A stretch of DNA of 64,000 nt, taken from an uncultured Flavobacteriaceae bacterium. Lineage in GTDB: Bacteria > Bacteroidota > Bacteroidia > Flavobacteriales > Flavobacteriaceae. The notes under the pieces are model-generated. The model was not told the origin of the DNA. It saw only the letters and a list, made by a program, of their open reading frames with translations, and did no database searches. This document shows positions 8,801 through 16,216 of this stretch, one piece after another. How positions within the stretch are numbered: the stretch's first letter is position 1; every line of letters begins with the position of its first letter. The stretch is taken from NCBI GenBank assembly GCA_947501845.1, contig CANMXP010000003.1, positions 310,001 through 374,000 of the forward strand. The letters are read 5' to 3'. The translations under genes were made by a program, and so were the position numbers.

Positions 8801-10245
8801 TGATGTTATTGTCTCAAAAATTGGCAGGATTTACAAAAGGTGAAGCCGATGTATTGCGTAAGGCAATGGGTAAAAAGCAAATTGCGGTACTAGATAAAAT
8901 GAAACCAAAGTTTGTGGAACAGGCGAGTGCTAACGGGCATGATGCTAAAGTACTGGAAAAAGTGTGGAAAGATTGGGAAGCTTTTGCAAGTTATGCCTTT
9001 AATAAATCCCACTCCACATGTTATGCCTGGATAGCTTACCAAACCGCCTATTTAAAAGCACATTATCCGGCAGAGTATATGGCAGCCGTACTATCCAACA
9101 ATATGAACGACATCAAACAGGTGACCTTCTTCATGGAAGAGTGTAAACGTATGAAATTAGATGTATTGGGGCCAGATGTTAATGAATCCTATTATAAGTT
9201 TTCTGTAAATCAAGATAATGCGGTACGTTTTGGTATGGGTGCTATAAAAGGTGTTGGTCATGGTGCCGTTATGACTATCGTAGATAATAGAAAAGAAGAA
9301 GGCCCCTATAAATCTATTTTCGATTTAGCCAAACGAATTGATTTAAGGGCCGCAAATAAAAAGGCTTTTGAAAACTTAGCTTTAGCTGGTGGTTTTGATT
9401 GTTTTGGAAACACGCACCGTGCGCAGTATTTCCATAAAGAAGGCGATGGGATTACCTTTTTAGAAAAAGCAGTTAAGTACGGGAATAAACATCAGGAAAA
9501 TGAAAACTCATCGCAAGTGAGTTTGTTTGGAGCAACTAGTGATGTGCAAATAGCAGAGCCGGAAGTGCCTCCATGTGAAGAGTGGGGTACTATGGAAAAA
9601 TTAGCCCAAGAGCGAGAAGTGGTAGGGGTTTATATTTCAGGTCATCCGTTAGATGATTTTAGAACTGAAATGAAAACGTTTTGTAACGGTACCATTGCCA
9701 TGTTTAATAACTTGGAGCCCTATGTAAACAGGGAAATTGTTTTTGGAGGTGTTGTTACCGATGTTCAGCATCGTGTAAGTAAGCAAGGAAAAGGATGGGG
9801 ACTCTTTACGGTTGAAGATTATACCGATAGTTTTGAGTTTAGGATTTTTGGTGAAGAATATTTAAAGTTCAGACATTTTTTAATGAAGAATAACTTTGTG
9901 TTTGTAAAATCATTTATCCGTGAGGGTTGGGTTAATAAAGATACTGGTAAAAAGAGTGATCCGCGATTACAGTTTAATAGTTTTCAATTACTCCATGATG
10001 TCATGGAAAACTATGCTAAAAAGTTGTCTATTCAGCTTAATATAAAAGATTTAAAAGAAGAGGGTATTTTGCGTTTAAAGGAGTTATTACAAATGCACCC
10101 AGGTAACCAAATGCTTAATTTTGTTGTTTATGATAACAAGGATCAAATAAAATTACATATGCCAAGTAGGCGACAAAAAATTAAAGTATCTCAAGAGTTA
10201 TTAAGCGAGCTAGAAAGTCAAGATGTATTGTTTAAATTAAACTGA
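5857..10245 (+). CDS. dnaE: DNA polymerase III alpha subunit with N-terminal proofreading exonuclease domain
   Basis: A 1462-residue replicative polymerase. Residues 1 to about 200 are a DnaQ-type 3'-5' exonuclease (LIFDTETTGLP, later HNATADVEATT) that in most bacteria is a separate epsilon subunit. A linker with coiled-coil character follows. The PHP domain starts near residue 261 (HLHNHSQFSVL). The polymerase core carries GPGRGSAAGS and the catalytic aspartates in PDIDIDFDDE (689-698), then the thumb and fingers (ALYRPGPMEYIP, SYAFNKSHSTCYAW), an HhH region (RIDLRAANKKAFENLALAG) and an OB domain near 1290 (IVFGGVVTDVQHRVSKQGKG). Cytoplasmic replisome. The start ATG is immediately preceded by a GC-rich repeat. 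Confidence 0.96.
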   Translation: MYLIFDTETTGLPKRWDAPITDVDNWPRCIQIAWQLHDAMGNCIDHQDYLVQPEGFNIPYDAEKIHGISTELAQEQGVPLAEVLEKFNEALSKTKFVVGQNVKFDLNIMGAEFFRGDVSNPLQELPVLDTCTEHTASLCQIPGGRGGKFKLPTLTELHEFLFKVPFAEAHNATADVEATTRCFFELIRLGEYTKEQLDVEPDYFQNFNEANPKEIELIKLKHVNLKEESAKIRERLDKLKKDTISTEDIEQNISDLADASFVHLHNHSQFSVLQSTMGVADIVGAAASHNMPAVALTDHANMMGAFHFINAVNKQNSGIKASIAEAEERGETSEKQLIKPIVGCEFFVCENHQDKSRKDNGYQVVLIAKNKNGYHNLAKLSSHAFVNGFYYVPRIDKKLIQEYKEDIIVLTGNLYGEVPSKVLNIGEKQAEEALLWWKNEFGDDLYVELMRHNQEDENRVNTTLIALAKKHDVKLVATNNTYYQKKEDANAHDILLCVKDGEKQATPIGRGRGYRYGLPNQEYYFKSSEEMKQLFHDQPEAILNIKEVIDKIEGFQLARDVLLPAFDIPDEFKNDEDLVDGGKRGENAYLRHLTYEGAKKRYGEELSDEVVERLDFELSVIENTGYPGYFLIVEDFIREARNMDVSVGPGRGSAAGSVAAYCLWITNIDPMKYDLLFERFLNPDRISMPDIDIDFDDEGRSRVMDYVIEKYGSNQVAQIITYGTMAAKSSIRDTARVLDLPLFDADRIAKLIPTMSKLNKIFGLDEKELGKKFRAEDLEKVNQLLNISEGSDLEAETVNTARALEGSVRNTGIHACGVIITPDDITKFVPVSVAKDSDLYVTQFDNSVVEDAGLLKMDFLGLKTLTLIKDTVKIVKAKHDILLDPETFPLDDEKTYELFQRGETVGVFQYESPGMQKHLRDLKPTVFEDLIAMNALYRPGPMEYIPSFVRRKHGDEDIEYDLPAMEEYLKETYGITVYQEQVMLLSQKLAGFTKGEADVLRKAMGKKQIAVLDKMKPKFVEQASANGHDAKVLEKVWKDWEAFASYAFNKSHSTCYAWIAYQTAYLKAHYPAEYMAAVLSNNMNDIKQVTFFMEECKRMKLDVLGPDVNESYYKFSVNQDNAVRFGMGAIKGVGHGAVMTIVDNRKEEGPYKSIFDLAKRIDLRAANKKAFENLALAGGFDCFGNTHRAQYFHKEGDGITFLEKAVKYGNKHQENENSSQVSLFGATSDVQIAEPEVPPCEEWGTMEKLAQEREVVGVYISGHPLDDFRTEMKTFCNGTIAMFNNLEPYVNREIVFGGVVTDVQHRVSKQGKGWGLFTVEDYTDSFEFRIFGEEYLKFRHFLMKNNFVFVKSFIREGWVNKDTGKKSDPRLQFNSFQLLHDVMENYAKKLSIQLNIKDLKEEGILRLKELLQMHPGNQMLNFVVYDNKDQIKLHMPSRRQKIKVSQELLSELESQDVLFKLN

Positions 10246-10248
10246 TAC

Positions 10249-10268
10249 ATTCCTGCGAAGGCAGGAAT
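10249..10268. repeat. Single REP-like palindrome
   Basis: ATTCCTGCGAAGGCAGGAAT, nearly a perfect palindrome with arms ATTCCTGC/GCAGGAAT, lies 3 bases after the dnaE stop codon. Same family as the copies at 3.9 and 41.3-41.5 kb. It can form a hairpin at the 3' end of the dnaE mRNA. Confidence 0.7.
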
Positions 10269-10277
10269 CTTATTATT

Positions 10278-10493
10278 ATGAAAAAAATAATATTATATCA
10301 TGTCATAGCTTTTTTAGTTTTAGAGATAATTTTCTTTTTCTCTTCTGGAGAATTAATAAAATTATTAGCACCCGAAATTCAAAATGTCATATTGTGGATT
10401 TATTTAAATGTTTTTGGAGTCATTTTTCTTTTTGTAGTGGTTCTTATTATATTTCTAATCAATAGAAGAAAGTTTAAAAAACGTTATTCTTAG
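10278..10493 (+). CDS. Small membrane protein with two predicted transmembrane helices
   Basis: Seventy-one residues. Two hydrophobic stretches (about residues 3-21, IILYHVIAFLVLEIIFF, and 38-62, VILWIYLNVFGVIFLFVVVL) are followed by a positive tail NRRKFKKRYS, which suggests two transmembrane helices with both ends inside. No known family recognised. It starts 33 bases after dnaE, with one palindromic repeat in between, and might be cotranscribed with it. The composition of a clean two-helix protein with a basic end argues for a real gene, but there is no other support. Confidence 0.5.
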   Translation: MKKIILYHVIAFLVLEIIFFFSSGELIKLLAPEIQNVILWIYLNVFGVIFLFVVVLIIFLINRRKFKKRYS

Positions 10494-10588
10494 CTTTTTA
10501 GTAGTAAAAGTGTAATAATAATCAATTTATATTTTGAGTTTTTAATAAACAGATAGCATGCTTAATATACTCGAAATACACAAAAAAT

Positions 10589-11038
10589 TTATTTTCCTCC
10601 CTCCAAAAAGTCTTTTAAGCTATTGGTGATAAATCGATCCCAAGTAGTAGAACATACGTCATAACATTCAATATTGGGAGTCAATCCTAATTGGTGAAAT
10701 TTAATTAAACACTTTTCGTTTTGTTCTTTTATTTCCCAATGCAATATATGGCCGATCCATTCTTTATTAAAATCGGGTTCACCATCAATACATTTCCAAA
10801 TGAGTTCTTGATTAGGAGTGTATTCAATAATTTTAAAAGTCCACCAATAACTATTTTCAAATTGAATGGTAAATTGACCTCCTGCTTTAAATGCTGAATT
10901 ACTTATTGCTCCCCACCATGAATGAAGCCCTTCGTTTAAAGCAAAAAACACTTCTTGGGCACTAGCGTTAACTTCTAATTGCTTTTGGTAGTTTATATCT
11001 TGATCTTGCGGATCTGTTAATTTAATAGTATTATCCAT
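10589..11038 (-). CDS. SRPBCC (AHSA1/START-like) domain protein
   Basis: A 149-residue protein of the SRPBCC ligand-binding fold. Family signs are the opening ASAQEVFFALNEGLHSWWG, the central FKAGGQFTIQFENSYWWTFK and IIEYTPNQELIWKC, and the ending TWDRFITNSLKDFLEGG. Members bind small hydrophobic ligands or act as stress factors, and no enzyme activity can be inferred. It is the last gene of a three-gene operon; its start overlaps the end of the ArsR gene by 8 bases. The divergence from the other SRPBCC protein of the operon suggests different ligands. Confidence 0.8.
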   Translation of the reverse strand: MDNTIKLTDPQDQDINYQKQLEVNASAQEVFFALNEGLHSWWGAISNSAFKAGGQFTIQFENSYWWTFKIIEYTPNQELIWKCIDGEPDFNKEWIGHILHWEIKEQNEKCLIKFHQLGLTPNIECYDVCSTTWDRFITNSLKDFLEGGK

Positions 11039-11360
11039 TTTTTGGTGTATTTAAATAGTTTTCCAAATCTTGCAACGAATTATCCCAGAACTGTGAATAA
11101 AATTGTATCCATTTATTGACCTCTTTTAAAGGTTTCGCATTCGCATTACAAAATCGTTCACGTCCGTTTGTGTTAATATAGACCAAGCCAGCTTCTTCTA
11201 ATGTTTTTATATGTTTTGTTACCCCTTGCCTACTAATATCAAATTGACTTGATATTTGCGTAATGGATAGTGCAGAGGTTGCAATAACCAAGGCGTGAAA
11301 AATATCACGCCTAGTAGGATCTGCAATAGCTTTAAATAGTTTGGTTATTTTATCCTGCAT
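11031..11360 (-). CDS. ArsR-family winged-helix repressor
   Basis: A 109-residue winged-helix regulator. The order is dimer helix and ADPTRRDIFHAL, recognition region ITQISSQFDISRQGVTKHIK, and wing (YINTNGRERFCNANAKPL), all typical of ArsR/SmtB proteins of the type that is paired with SRPBCC genes. No metal-binding ELCVCDL motif is present, so it probably does not sense metals. It overlaps the SRPBCC genes on both sides (11 and 8 bases), so the three are translated as a unit. Two palindromes in the operon promoter at 11808-11823 and 11850-11865 are the likely binding sites, giving autoregulation. Confidence 0.88.
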   Translation of the reverse strand: MQDKITKLFKAIADPTRRDIFHALVIATSALSITQISSQFDISRQGVTKHIKTLEEAGLVYINTNGRERFCNANAKPLKEVNKWIQFYSQFWDNSLQDLENYLNTPKNG

Positions 11361-11781
11361 TGACTAATTGTTTTAAATAATCTGTTAGTCCATTGATGCA
11401 AGCATCCCAGCCGCCATTAAAGCTTTCAAACATTTTTACGGCAGTCTCGCCTTCATAATTAGAAATACCAGAGTGTTCCAGATATAATTTAGTACCATCT
11501 TCAGTAGGCTCTAACTGCCAGGTTACGGTAGTTTCTACTTTCATTTCGGCAACTACCCATGTGTACACCAATTTGTAAGGGTTAGACTCTTTAACTTCTC
11601 CACTAATAACAGTACAGCCTTTTTCGTTGGGCTCAGAAGTAAAGGTGTATTTGTACCCATTTTCAGCTTTAAAATCTGCTTGAATAAACCAGGCAGAAAT
11701 TTCTTCAGCTTTAGAAATGGCATTCCATACCTTGTCTATAGAATGCTTAAAGATCTTTTCTTTTTTAATAACATCATTCAT
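11350..11781 (-). CDS. SRPBCC (AHSA1-like) domain protein
   Basis: First gene of the operon, 143 residues when started at the ATG at 11781 (MNDVIKKEKIFKHSIDKVWN). A longer frame begins at 11853, but it would place the operator and promoter inside the gene. Typical SRPBCC features are IDKVWNAISKAEEISAWF, YKLVYTWVVAEMKVETTVTW and the closing FESFNGGWDACINGLTDYL. Ligand and role are unknown. The stop region overlaps the ArsR start by 11 bases. Confidence 0.82.
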   Translation of the reverse strand: MNDVIKKEKIFKHSIDKVWNAISKAEEISAWFIQADFKAENGYKYTFTSEPNEKGCTVISGEVKESNPYKLVYTWVVAEMKVETTVTWQLEPTEDGTKLYLEHSGISNYEGETAVKMFESFNGGWDACINGLTDYLKQLVNAG

Positions 11782-11807
11782 AATATGTTCGATTTTTTGG
11801 TTAATAT

Positions 11808-11823
11808 GCAACTTAATGGTTGC
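11808..11823. promoter_or_regulatory. Operator 1 of the SRPBCC-ArsR operon (promoter-proximal)
   Basis: The palindrome GCAACTTAATGGTTGC has perfect 5-bp arms GCAAC/GTTGC. It lies just downstream of the -7 element, where a bound repressor would block initiation. Its centre is 42 bp from that of the second copy, about four helical turns. Confidence 0.6.
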
Positions 11824-11853
11824 TAAACTAGAATAAATATTTTTAATATGCAA
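11823..11853 (-). promoter_or_regulatory. Promoter of the SRPBCC-ArsR operon
   Basis: On the minus strand TTG lies inside the upstream palindrome and, 20 bases further, TAGTTTAG (11830-11823) resembles TAnnTTTG with one mismatch. The element sits between the two palindromic operators. Confidence 0.45.
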
Positions 11854-11865
11854 CTTTTTAGTTGC
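11850..11865. promoter_or_regulatory. Operator 2 of the SRPBCC-ArsR operon (upstream)
   Basis: GCAACTTTTTAGTTGC has perfect 6-bp arms GCAACT/AGTTGC and overlaps the -33 region. Same arm sequence as operator 1. Confidence 0.6.
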
Positions 11866-12042
11866 TTATTAAAGGCTGTTATCTGGTAAGTCATTGAAAA
11901 TATTAAGCTTATAAGGGTATGAATAAAGCGCTTTTTGTTAGACAAAATATAAAAGCAAGCACCATAACGCTTTGTTTTAGAAACATATAAAAAGATATAA
12001 TAGTGCTAAACAATGTTGATATAAAAAAAACAAATTGTTACA

Positions 12043-12076
12043 TTGTAAGCTTTAGGAAATATTTTGACTAATTTTG
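12043..12076 (+). promoter_or_regulatory. Promoter of trxA
   Basis: TAATTTTG at 12069-12076 fits TAnnTTTG exactly, with TTG at 12043-12045 and a 23-base spacer, slightly long. The -7 element ends 38 bases before the trxA start. Confidence 0.6.
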
Positions 12077-12114
12077 TGTAATAAAAATAAAATAAGAATT
12101 AAAACATAAATATT

Positions 12115-12432
12115 ATGGCATTAGAAATAACAGATGCAACGTTTGAAGAAACGGTATTAAAAAGTGATAAGCCAGTATTGGTTGACTTTTGGGCTGCTTG
12201 GTGCGGACCTTGTAGAATGGTTGGGCCAATTATTGAAGAAATTAGTGGTGAGTATGATGGTAAGGCTATTGTCGGTAAAGTTGATGTAGATGCAAATCAA
12301 GAATTTGCTGCAAAATATGGTGTGCGTAACATTCCTACTGTCTTGGTTTTTCAAAATGGTGAAGTTGTTGGTAGACAAGTTGGAGTAGCTCCAAAAAATG
12401 CATATACAGAAGCTATAGATTCACTTTTATAG
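12115..12432 (+). CDS. trxA: Thioredoxin
   Basis: A 105-residue thioredoxin with the redox-active site WCGPC at residues 29-33, the preceding VDFWAAW, and the conserved cis-proline segment RNIPTVLVF. No signal peptide, so it is the cytoplasmic disulfide reductant that serves ribonucleotide reductase, peroxiredoxins and other partners with thioredoxin reductase. Length equals the classical family. It has its own promoter and a strong terminator downstream, so it is a single-gene unit. Confidence 0.96.
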   Translation: MALEITDATFEETVLKSDKPVLVDFWAAWCGPCRMVGPIIEEISGEYDGKAIVGKVDVDANQEFAAKYGVRNIPTVLVFQNGEVVGRQVGVAPKNAYTEAIDSLL

Positions 12433-12453
12433 TTTATACACTAAAAGAAAATT

Positions 12454-12486
12454 AAAAAGGTTTGTCATAATGGCAAACCTTTTTTT
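12454..12486 (+). terminator. Intrinsic terminator of trxA
   Basis: AAAAAGGTTTG (12454-12464) pairs with CAAACCTTTTT (12474-12484) around a 9-base loop and runs into a T tract. Confidence 0.9.
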
Positions 12487-12512
12487 ATTTTAGATGCAAA
12501 TTAAAAATAGAT

Positions 12513-13055
12513 ATGAGTAAAGAAATAAAAGTACAGGATGTTATTGATGGTAAATTACTAGAAGAACGTAAAGTGTTTTTGTGGGGACAGGTCGATGATG
12601 ATTCTGCCAAGCATGTTATAGATCGTCTTATGTATTTAGATACATTAGAGACTAAAGATATCCACCTATATATTAATAGTCCAGGTGGTTATGTAACATC
12701 TGGTTTTGCTATATACGATTGTATAAAATCCTTAAAAAGTGATGTGTCCACAATTTGTACGGGATTTGCAGCTTCTATGGGCTCTTTAATATTATCTGCT
12801 GGCGAGAAAGGTAAGCGTTTTATACAACCACATGCACGTGTTATGATTCATCAACCAAGTGGTGGTGCGCGTGGCCAAGCAAGTGATATAGAAATTACAG
12901 CAAAAGAAATTATAATTACTAAAGAATTAAGTGCACAAATCTTGGCCGATAATTGTGGACAGACTTTCGATAAAATAATGAAGGACTTTAATCGCGACCA
13001 TTGGATGGGAGCTGATGAGTCTGTTGCTTATGGTATTGTTGATAGTGTAATTTAG
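12513..13055 (+). CDS. ClpP-family serine protease (second-type ClpP paralogue)
   Basis: A 180-residue ClpP-like peptidase with the catalytic triad Ser88 (GFAASMGSLIL), His113 (MIHQPSGG) and Asp162 (NRDHWM). The strand DIHLYINSPGGYV and the closing SVAYGIVDSVI are also conserved. It is shorter at the N-terminus than the house-keeping ClpP, lacking the longer propeptide, and is probably a paralogue that works with a Clp ATPase or alone. The clpX and tig genes that usually accompany the main clpP are not nearby. Cytoplasmic. Confidence 0.88.
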   Translation: MSKEIKVQDVIDGKLLEERKVFLWGQVDDDSAKHVIDRLMYLDTLETKDIHLYINSPGGYVTSGFAIYDCIKSLKSDVSTICTGFAASMGSLILSAGEKGKRFIQPHARVMIHQPSGGARGQASDIEITAKEIIITKELSAQILADNCGQTFDKIMKDFNRDHWMGADESVAYGIVDSVI

Positions 13056-13242
13056 AGCTATCAAGATAGCAACACGATAGGGTTAACTTAGAGCGAATAA
13101 TTATACAGGTTATATTTAGTTGCAATATTGAATCTTAGTATTTTATCATTACGACAGGGTTAGGAACAAGCGACGAAAAACCTCAAATGTGGTGAGGCCA
13201 TCATGATAAACTTCTCTTTGTGTTTTCAAACAAAAAGTATTT

Positions 13243-14172
13243 ATGAATTTACAGCATGAATTAAATAAAGTCAGTGGGTTTAAAAACTTAGAGCTACTTG
13301 CAAAGCAAGTGGTAGAAGGTTTTATTGCTGGGATGCATAAGAGCCCGTTTCATGGGTTTTCTGCTGAATTTGCTGAACATAAAATATATAATCAGGGAGA
13401 AAGCACGCGTCATATAGATTGGAAACTATTTGCTAAAACAGATAAACTATACACCAAACGTTATGATGATGAAACTAACTTACGTTGTCATATTATTATT
13501 GATAACAGTAGTTCTATGCACTACCCTAAAATGGATGCGTTTTCCATAGACCGTTTAAATAAAATAGGCTTTTCGGCTTTAGCTTCTGCCTCTTTAATGC
13601 ATATATTAAAAAAGCAGCGAGATGCTGTTGGTTTGAGTATTTATAGTGACGATTACGACTATTATGCACCCGAAAAGGGTAGTAAGCGCCATCATCAAAT
13701 GCTGTTAAACCATTTGAGTGATGCCGTAATTTCTAAGCCCCTAAATAAGGAAACAGAAACGTATAAATATCTACACGAAATAGCAGAGAAAATTCATAGA
13801 CGTTCTATGATATTTTTGTTTACCGATATGTTTCAAACATCAGAAGATGATGTAAAACTGTTTGAAGCTTTACGGCATTTAAAATACAACAAACATGAAG
13901 TCATTTTGTTTCACGTATTTGATAAAGAGAAAGAATTGACTTTTGATTTTGATAATAAGCCCAAACGCTTTATTGATGTTGAAACGGGCGAGTATATTAA
14001 TTTATATGCAGATACTATAAAAGATAATTATAAAAAAGCTGTGAGCCACTATTTTGAGGCTTTACGTTTAAAATGTGCGCAATACAAAATTAAATACGTT
14101 GAGGCTGATATTAATAAGGACTTTAATAACATCCTCACAACGTACATGATAGAGCGTCAAAAGTTTGTGTAG
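13243..14172 (+). CDS. DUF58 domain protein
   Basis: A 309-residue protein with the DUF58 signature GESTRHIDWKLFAKTDKLYTKRY followed by a von Willebrand A-like fold with the metal-site motif DNSSSM (near residue 88) and later FLFTDMFQ. DUF58 proteins are usually cotranscribed with a MoxR-type AAA ATPase and batA/batB-like genes. None of those is adjacent here. The function is not established; the family is linked to assembly or maturation of protein complexes at the membrane. The 187 bases upstream hold small hairpins (for example CCTC/GAGG near 13190) but no clear promoter. Confidence 0.85.
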   Translation: MNLQHELNKVSGFKNLELLAKQVVEGFIAGMHKSPFHGFSAEFAEHKIYNQGESTRHIDWKLFAKTDKLYTKRYDDETNLRCHIIIDNSSSMHYPKMDAFSIDRLNKIGFSALASASLMHILKKQRDAVGLSIYSDDYDYYAPEKGSKRHHQMLLNHLSDAVISKPLNKETETYKYLHEIAEKIHRRSMIFLFTDMFQTSEDDVKLFEALRHLKYNKHEVILFHVFDKEKELTFDFDNKPKRFIDVETGEYINLYADTIKDNYKKAVSHYFEALRLKCAQYKIKYVEADINKDFNNILTTYMIERQKFV

Positions 14173-14272
14173 ATTCTTGTTTTTTAAAGAAAGATAATTT
14201 CAATTGAAACTTTAAGTTAGAGTCTTAAAAAACTCTTTTTTAAAATAAAATTCAAAAAACTTAAAAAAACAT

Positions 14273-14302
14273 TTGAGATATAAAAAAAGGCGTGTATATT
14301 TG
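14273..14302 (+). promoter_or_regulatory. Promoter of tRNA-Asp
   Basis: TTG at 14273-14275, 19 bases, then TATATTTG at 14295-14302 fit the Bacteroidota consensus exactly, 19 bases before the tRNA. Confidence 0.85.
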
Positions 14303-14320
14303 CAACCGCAATAAAGCAAC

Positions 14321-14394
14321 GGTCTGGTAGTTCAGTTGGTTAGAATGTCGCCCTGTCACGGCGAAGGTCGCGGGTTCGAGTCCCGTCCAGACCG
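14321..14394 (+). tRNA. tRNA-Asp (GTC)
   Basis: A 74-base cloverleaf: acceptor GGTCTGG pairs with CCAGACC, the anticodon loop reads CTGTCAC with anticodon GTC, and the T arm is CGGGTTCGAGTCCCG. The discriminator base is G. The 3' CCA is not encoded. A consensus promoter precedes and a terminator follows. Confidence 0.97.
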
Positions 14395-14410
14395 CGAAAA
14401 TTGCAAAAAG

Positions 14411-14438
14411 AAAGCTCTGAGAAATTAGGGCTTTTTTT
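14411..14438 (+). terminator. Terminator after tRNA-Asp
   Basis: AAAGCTCT (14411-14418) pairs with AGGGCTTT (14427-14434), with one G-T pair, and is followed by a T run. Confidence 0.8.
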
Positions 14439-14463
14439 GGCAATTAAAAGAAGTTGTGTTGTT

Positions 14464-14518
14464 CACGCCATAGGCGTGATGTAGTGATACCAGATTTATT
14501 TGGTATTCCAATGAAAGG
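14464..14518. repeat. Two tandem hairpins between tRNA-Asp and a convergent gene
   Basis: CACGCC-ATA-GGCGTG at 14464-14478 is a perfect 6-bp stem, and ATACCA/TGGTAT form another stem around 14488-14506. They lie after the tRNA terminator and may end transcription from the opposite strand. Confidence 0.4.
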
Positions 14519-14604
14519 CTTTCCTTTTTTCTGTGAAGAAAATAGGGATGCTTTTTTGTTTTAAAAGGATAGAAAGTTTTAGTTTAACAAAAGAACACCT
14601 CATT

Positions 14605-14970
14605 TTAGTTTGAAGGAACCAGTTTAATGGTAGAAATATCTATTGGAATAATTCCTGTCAAATCCATCCACTCATAACCTTCTGCACTTATACCGCCAGA
14701 TATAACATCCCAATTATTCCTCCAGCAAAAGCAAATTAATCCACCGTCTGTGGAGCCTCCGCTAATTAAGTTGCCAAATCCATTACCCCATGTTAAGATA
14801 ACAGAAGCATACGTTATAGGGTCTCCCGTATTGTTATCAACAATAGTCCAGCAAATGTGATTATAATTAGAGTTTATGCAATCAGAATTAGAATCACTGT
14901 TCTCATTGTTCTGAGAGTTAGAACAGCAAAAGACTAATAAAAGATTAACTATAAAGAACAGTTTTTTCAT
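14605..14970 (-). CDS. Small lipoprotein with a carboxypeptidase-regulatory-like fold
   Basis: A 121-residue protein with a lipoprotein signal (LLLVFC, lipidation expected at the first Cys after the hydrophobic stretch). A Ser/Asn-rich spacer follows, then a domain reading WTIVDNNTGDPITYASVIL, later GSTDGGLICFCW and ending IIPIDISTIKLVPSN. That pattern (modification of a value, then a state after a turn) resembles the CarboxypepD_reg/Cna-B-like beta-sandwich. Role unknown. Its ATG overlaps the stop codon of the decayed gene upstream (ATGA), which suggests the two were once translationally coupled. Confidence 0.6.
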   Translation of the reverse strand: MKKLFFIVNLLLVFCCSNSQNNENSDSNSDCINSNYNHICWTIVDNNTGDPITYASVILTWGNGFGNLISGGSTDGGLICFCWRNNWDVISGGISAEGYEWMDLTGIIPIDISTIKLVPSN

Positions 14971-15606
14971 AAAGGTCTAATTAATGGTATAAAGATAAGG
15001 CTATTAGCTATAAGCCAAATTACATATTTATTATAAAAGAGACCATTTAATTTAGCATTATGAGATTCAAGATTTTCACTTGTATCAAGACTGGTGTATT
15101 CATTGAAATATCCCATATAGGGAGAAGATGTAGTAATTAATCTTATTCCTGGTTCAATTTCTGTATGCTCCTTAATAAATTCAATATTAGCATTCCAAAA
15201 TCGCCCTGTTTGGTTAAAATGATAGTCTTTGTAATTCCCCCCCCAAAAGTATTGCATTTTTTTATCTAAAGAATCTGGTTATGGTTAAATCTGTGCCCAA
15301 AATATTAAAAGGAATATTTGCTCCCAAAAATAAATCAAACGGAAAATAAATTTTAATATCAGGGTTAACTTTTAGAAGGTAATCAAAACCATTAATATGG
15401 TCAAAATGTGAAAGAGATGCCACAGCAAAGTCAATTTGTGACAAGTCTATGTTCATTGCGTTTACATTATTTTTAAAAATGTCCGCATTAGTTCCTCCTT
15501 CAAACAATATAGTTTTGCCCTTGTATTTTTGAGAACATCCTAAAAAGGTTGTTATAATACCGATTAACAGGGCTTTATTTGTAATGTATTTAGAATAATG
15601 ACACAT
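14967..15606 (-). pseudogene. Frameshifted, truncated metallo-beta-lactamase-fold lipoprotein
   Basis: Two overlapping frames make one broken protein. The first (15606-15262) has a lipoprotein-like start (ITTFLGC) and the metallo-beta-lactamase pattern ILFEGGTNADIFKNNV, then SLSHFDHINGFDYLL, in which the first His of HxHxDH is replaced. It stops at 15262. The second frame (15257 down to 14967) continues as GRFWNANIEFIKEHTEIEPG and GIRLITTSSPYMG. The frame change must fall between 15265 and 15278, because both frames have stop codons outside that interval. The C-terminal part with the usual late His motif is missing. Related intact proteins hydrolyse phosphodiesters or lactones. I judge it non-functional. 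Confidence 0.75.
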
Positions 15607-15833
15607 GTAGCATATTGTCTTTTGACTCTAAGATAGCAAAAAGCAAGCAATTGCAGTTGCTTGATAGATTTTAAGTCATTGAAATACAGTATTTAAATCG
15701 TGGTTAGGCGTTGTTATTAGGATTGAAAATTAAATGGAATAATAAGCTCGCCCTCTGGTAGTTTAAATAATGTGACTTTTTATTATATCTGGTGTCTTAT
15801 TATTAAACTTACATTATAAAACCCTATTTTAAG

Positions 15834-16163
15834 ATGGCAAAATTTGAAATTTACAAAGACAAAAGAGGCGAATTTAGATTTAGATTAAAAGCTGGCAATG
15901 GTCAATCCATCCTAGCTAGTGAAGGTTATGCTGCAAAATCTGGCTGTACCAATGGCATTGAATCTGTAAAGAAAAACTCGACAGACGATGCTAGATACGA
16001 ACGCTTAGAATCTAAAGGAGGAAGTCCTTATTTTAATTTAAAAGCTACAAACGGACAGGTTATAGGAACCAGTGAAATGTATTCATCTACCAGTGCTATG
16101 GAGAATGGGATAGCTTCAGTAAAGAAAAATGCGTCAGAAGCTAGTATAGACGATTTATCATAG
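15834..16163 (+). CDS. YegP-family protein (DUF1508 tandem repeat)
   Basis: A 109-residue protein made of two copies of the DUF1508 unit: FEIYKDKRGEFRFRLKAGNG with SEGYAAKSGCTNGIESVKKN, then YFNLKATNGQVIGTSEMYSS with SAMENGIASVKKN. Each unit is a small beta-beta-beta-alpha fold. The family is widespread and its function is not known. No signal peptide. It is a single gene ending in a strong terminator. The 226 bases upstream contain an inverted repeat CAAGCAA/TTGCTTG at 15644-15663 and no clear promoter. Confidence 0.9.
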   Translation: MAKFEIYKDKRGEFRFRLKAGNGQSILASEGYAAKSGCTNGIESVKKNSTDDARYERLESKGGSPYFNLKATNGQVIGTSEMYSSTSAMENGIASVKKNASEASIDDLS

Positions 16164-16188
16164 ATATTTATTCATAATTAGATTGTTT

Positions 16189-16216
16189 AGGCTGCAAGAA
16201 ATTGCAGCTTTTTTTT
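16189..16216 (+). terminator. Terminator of the YegP gene
   Basis: GCTGCAA (16191-16197), a GAAA loop and TTGCAGC (16202-16208) form a perfect stem followed by eight T. Confidence 0.92.

Noticed and set aside
11782-11853. 24-codon extension of the first SRPBCC protein
   Set aside because: It would cover the operator and promoter, and the shorter form fits the family.
14261-14443. 60-codon minus-strand frame
   Set aside because: It lies across tRNA-Asp and its promoter and terminator; the tRNA structure is clear.
15237-15244. Run of eight C, possible phase-variation tract
   Set aside because: The first frame already stops at 15262 before the tract is reached, so a change in its length cannot restore the protein.
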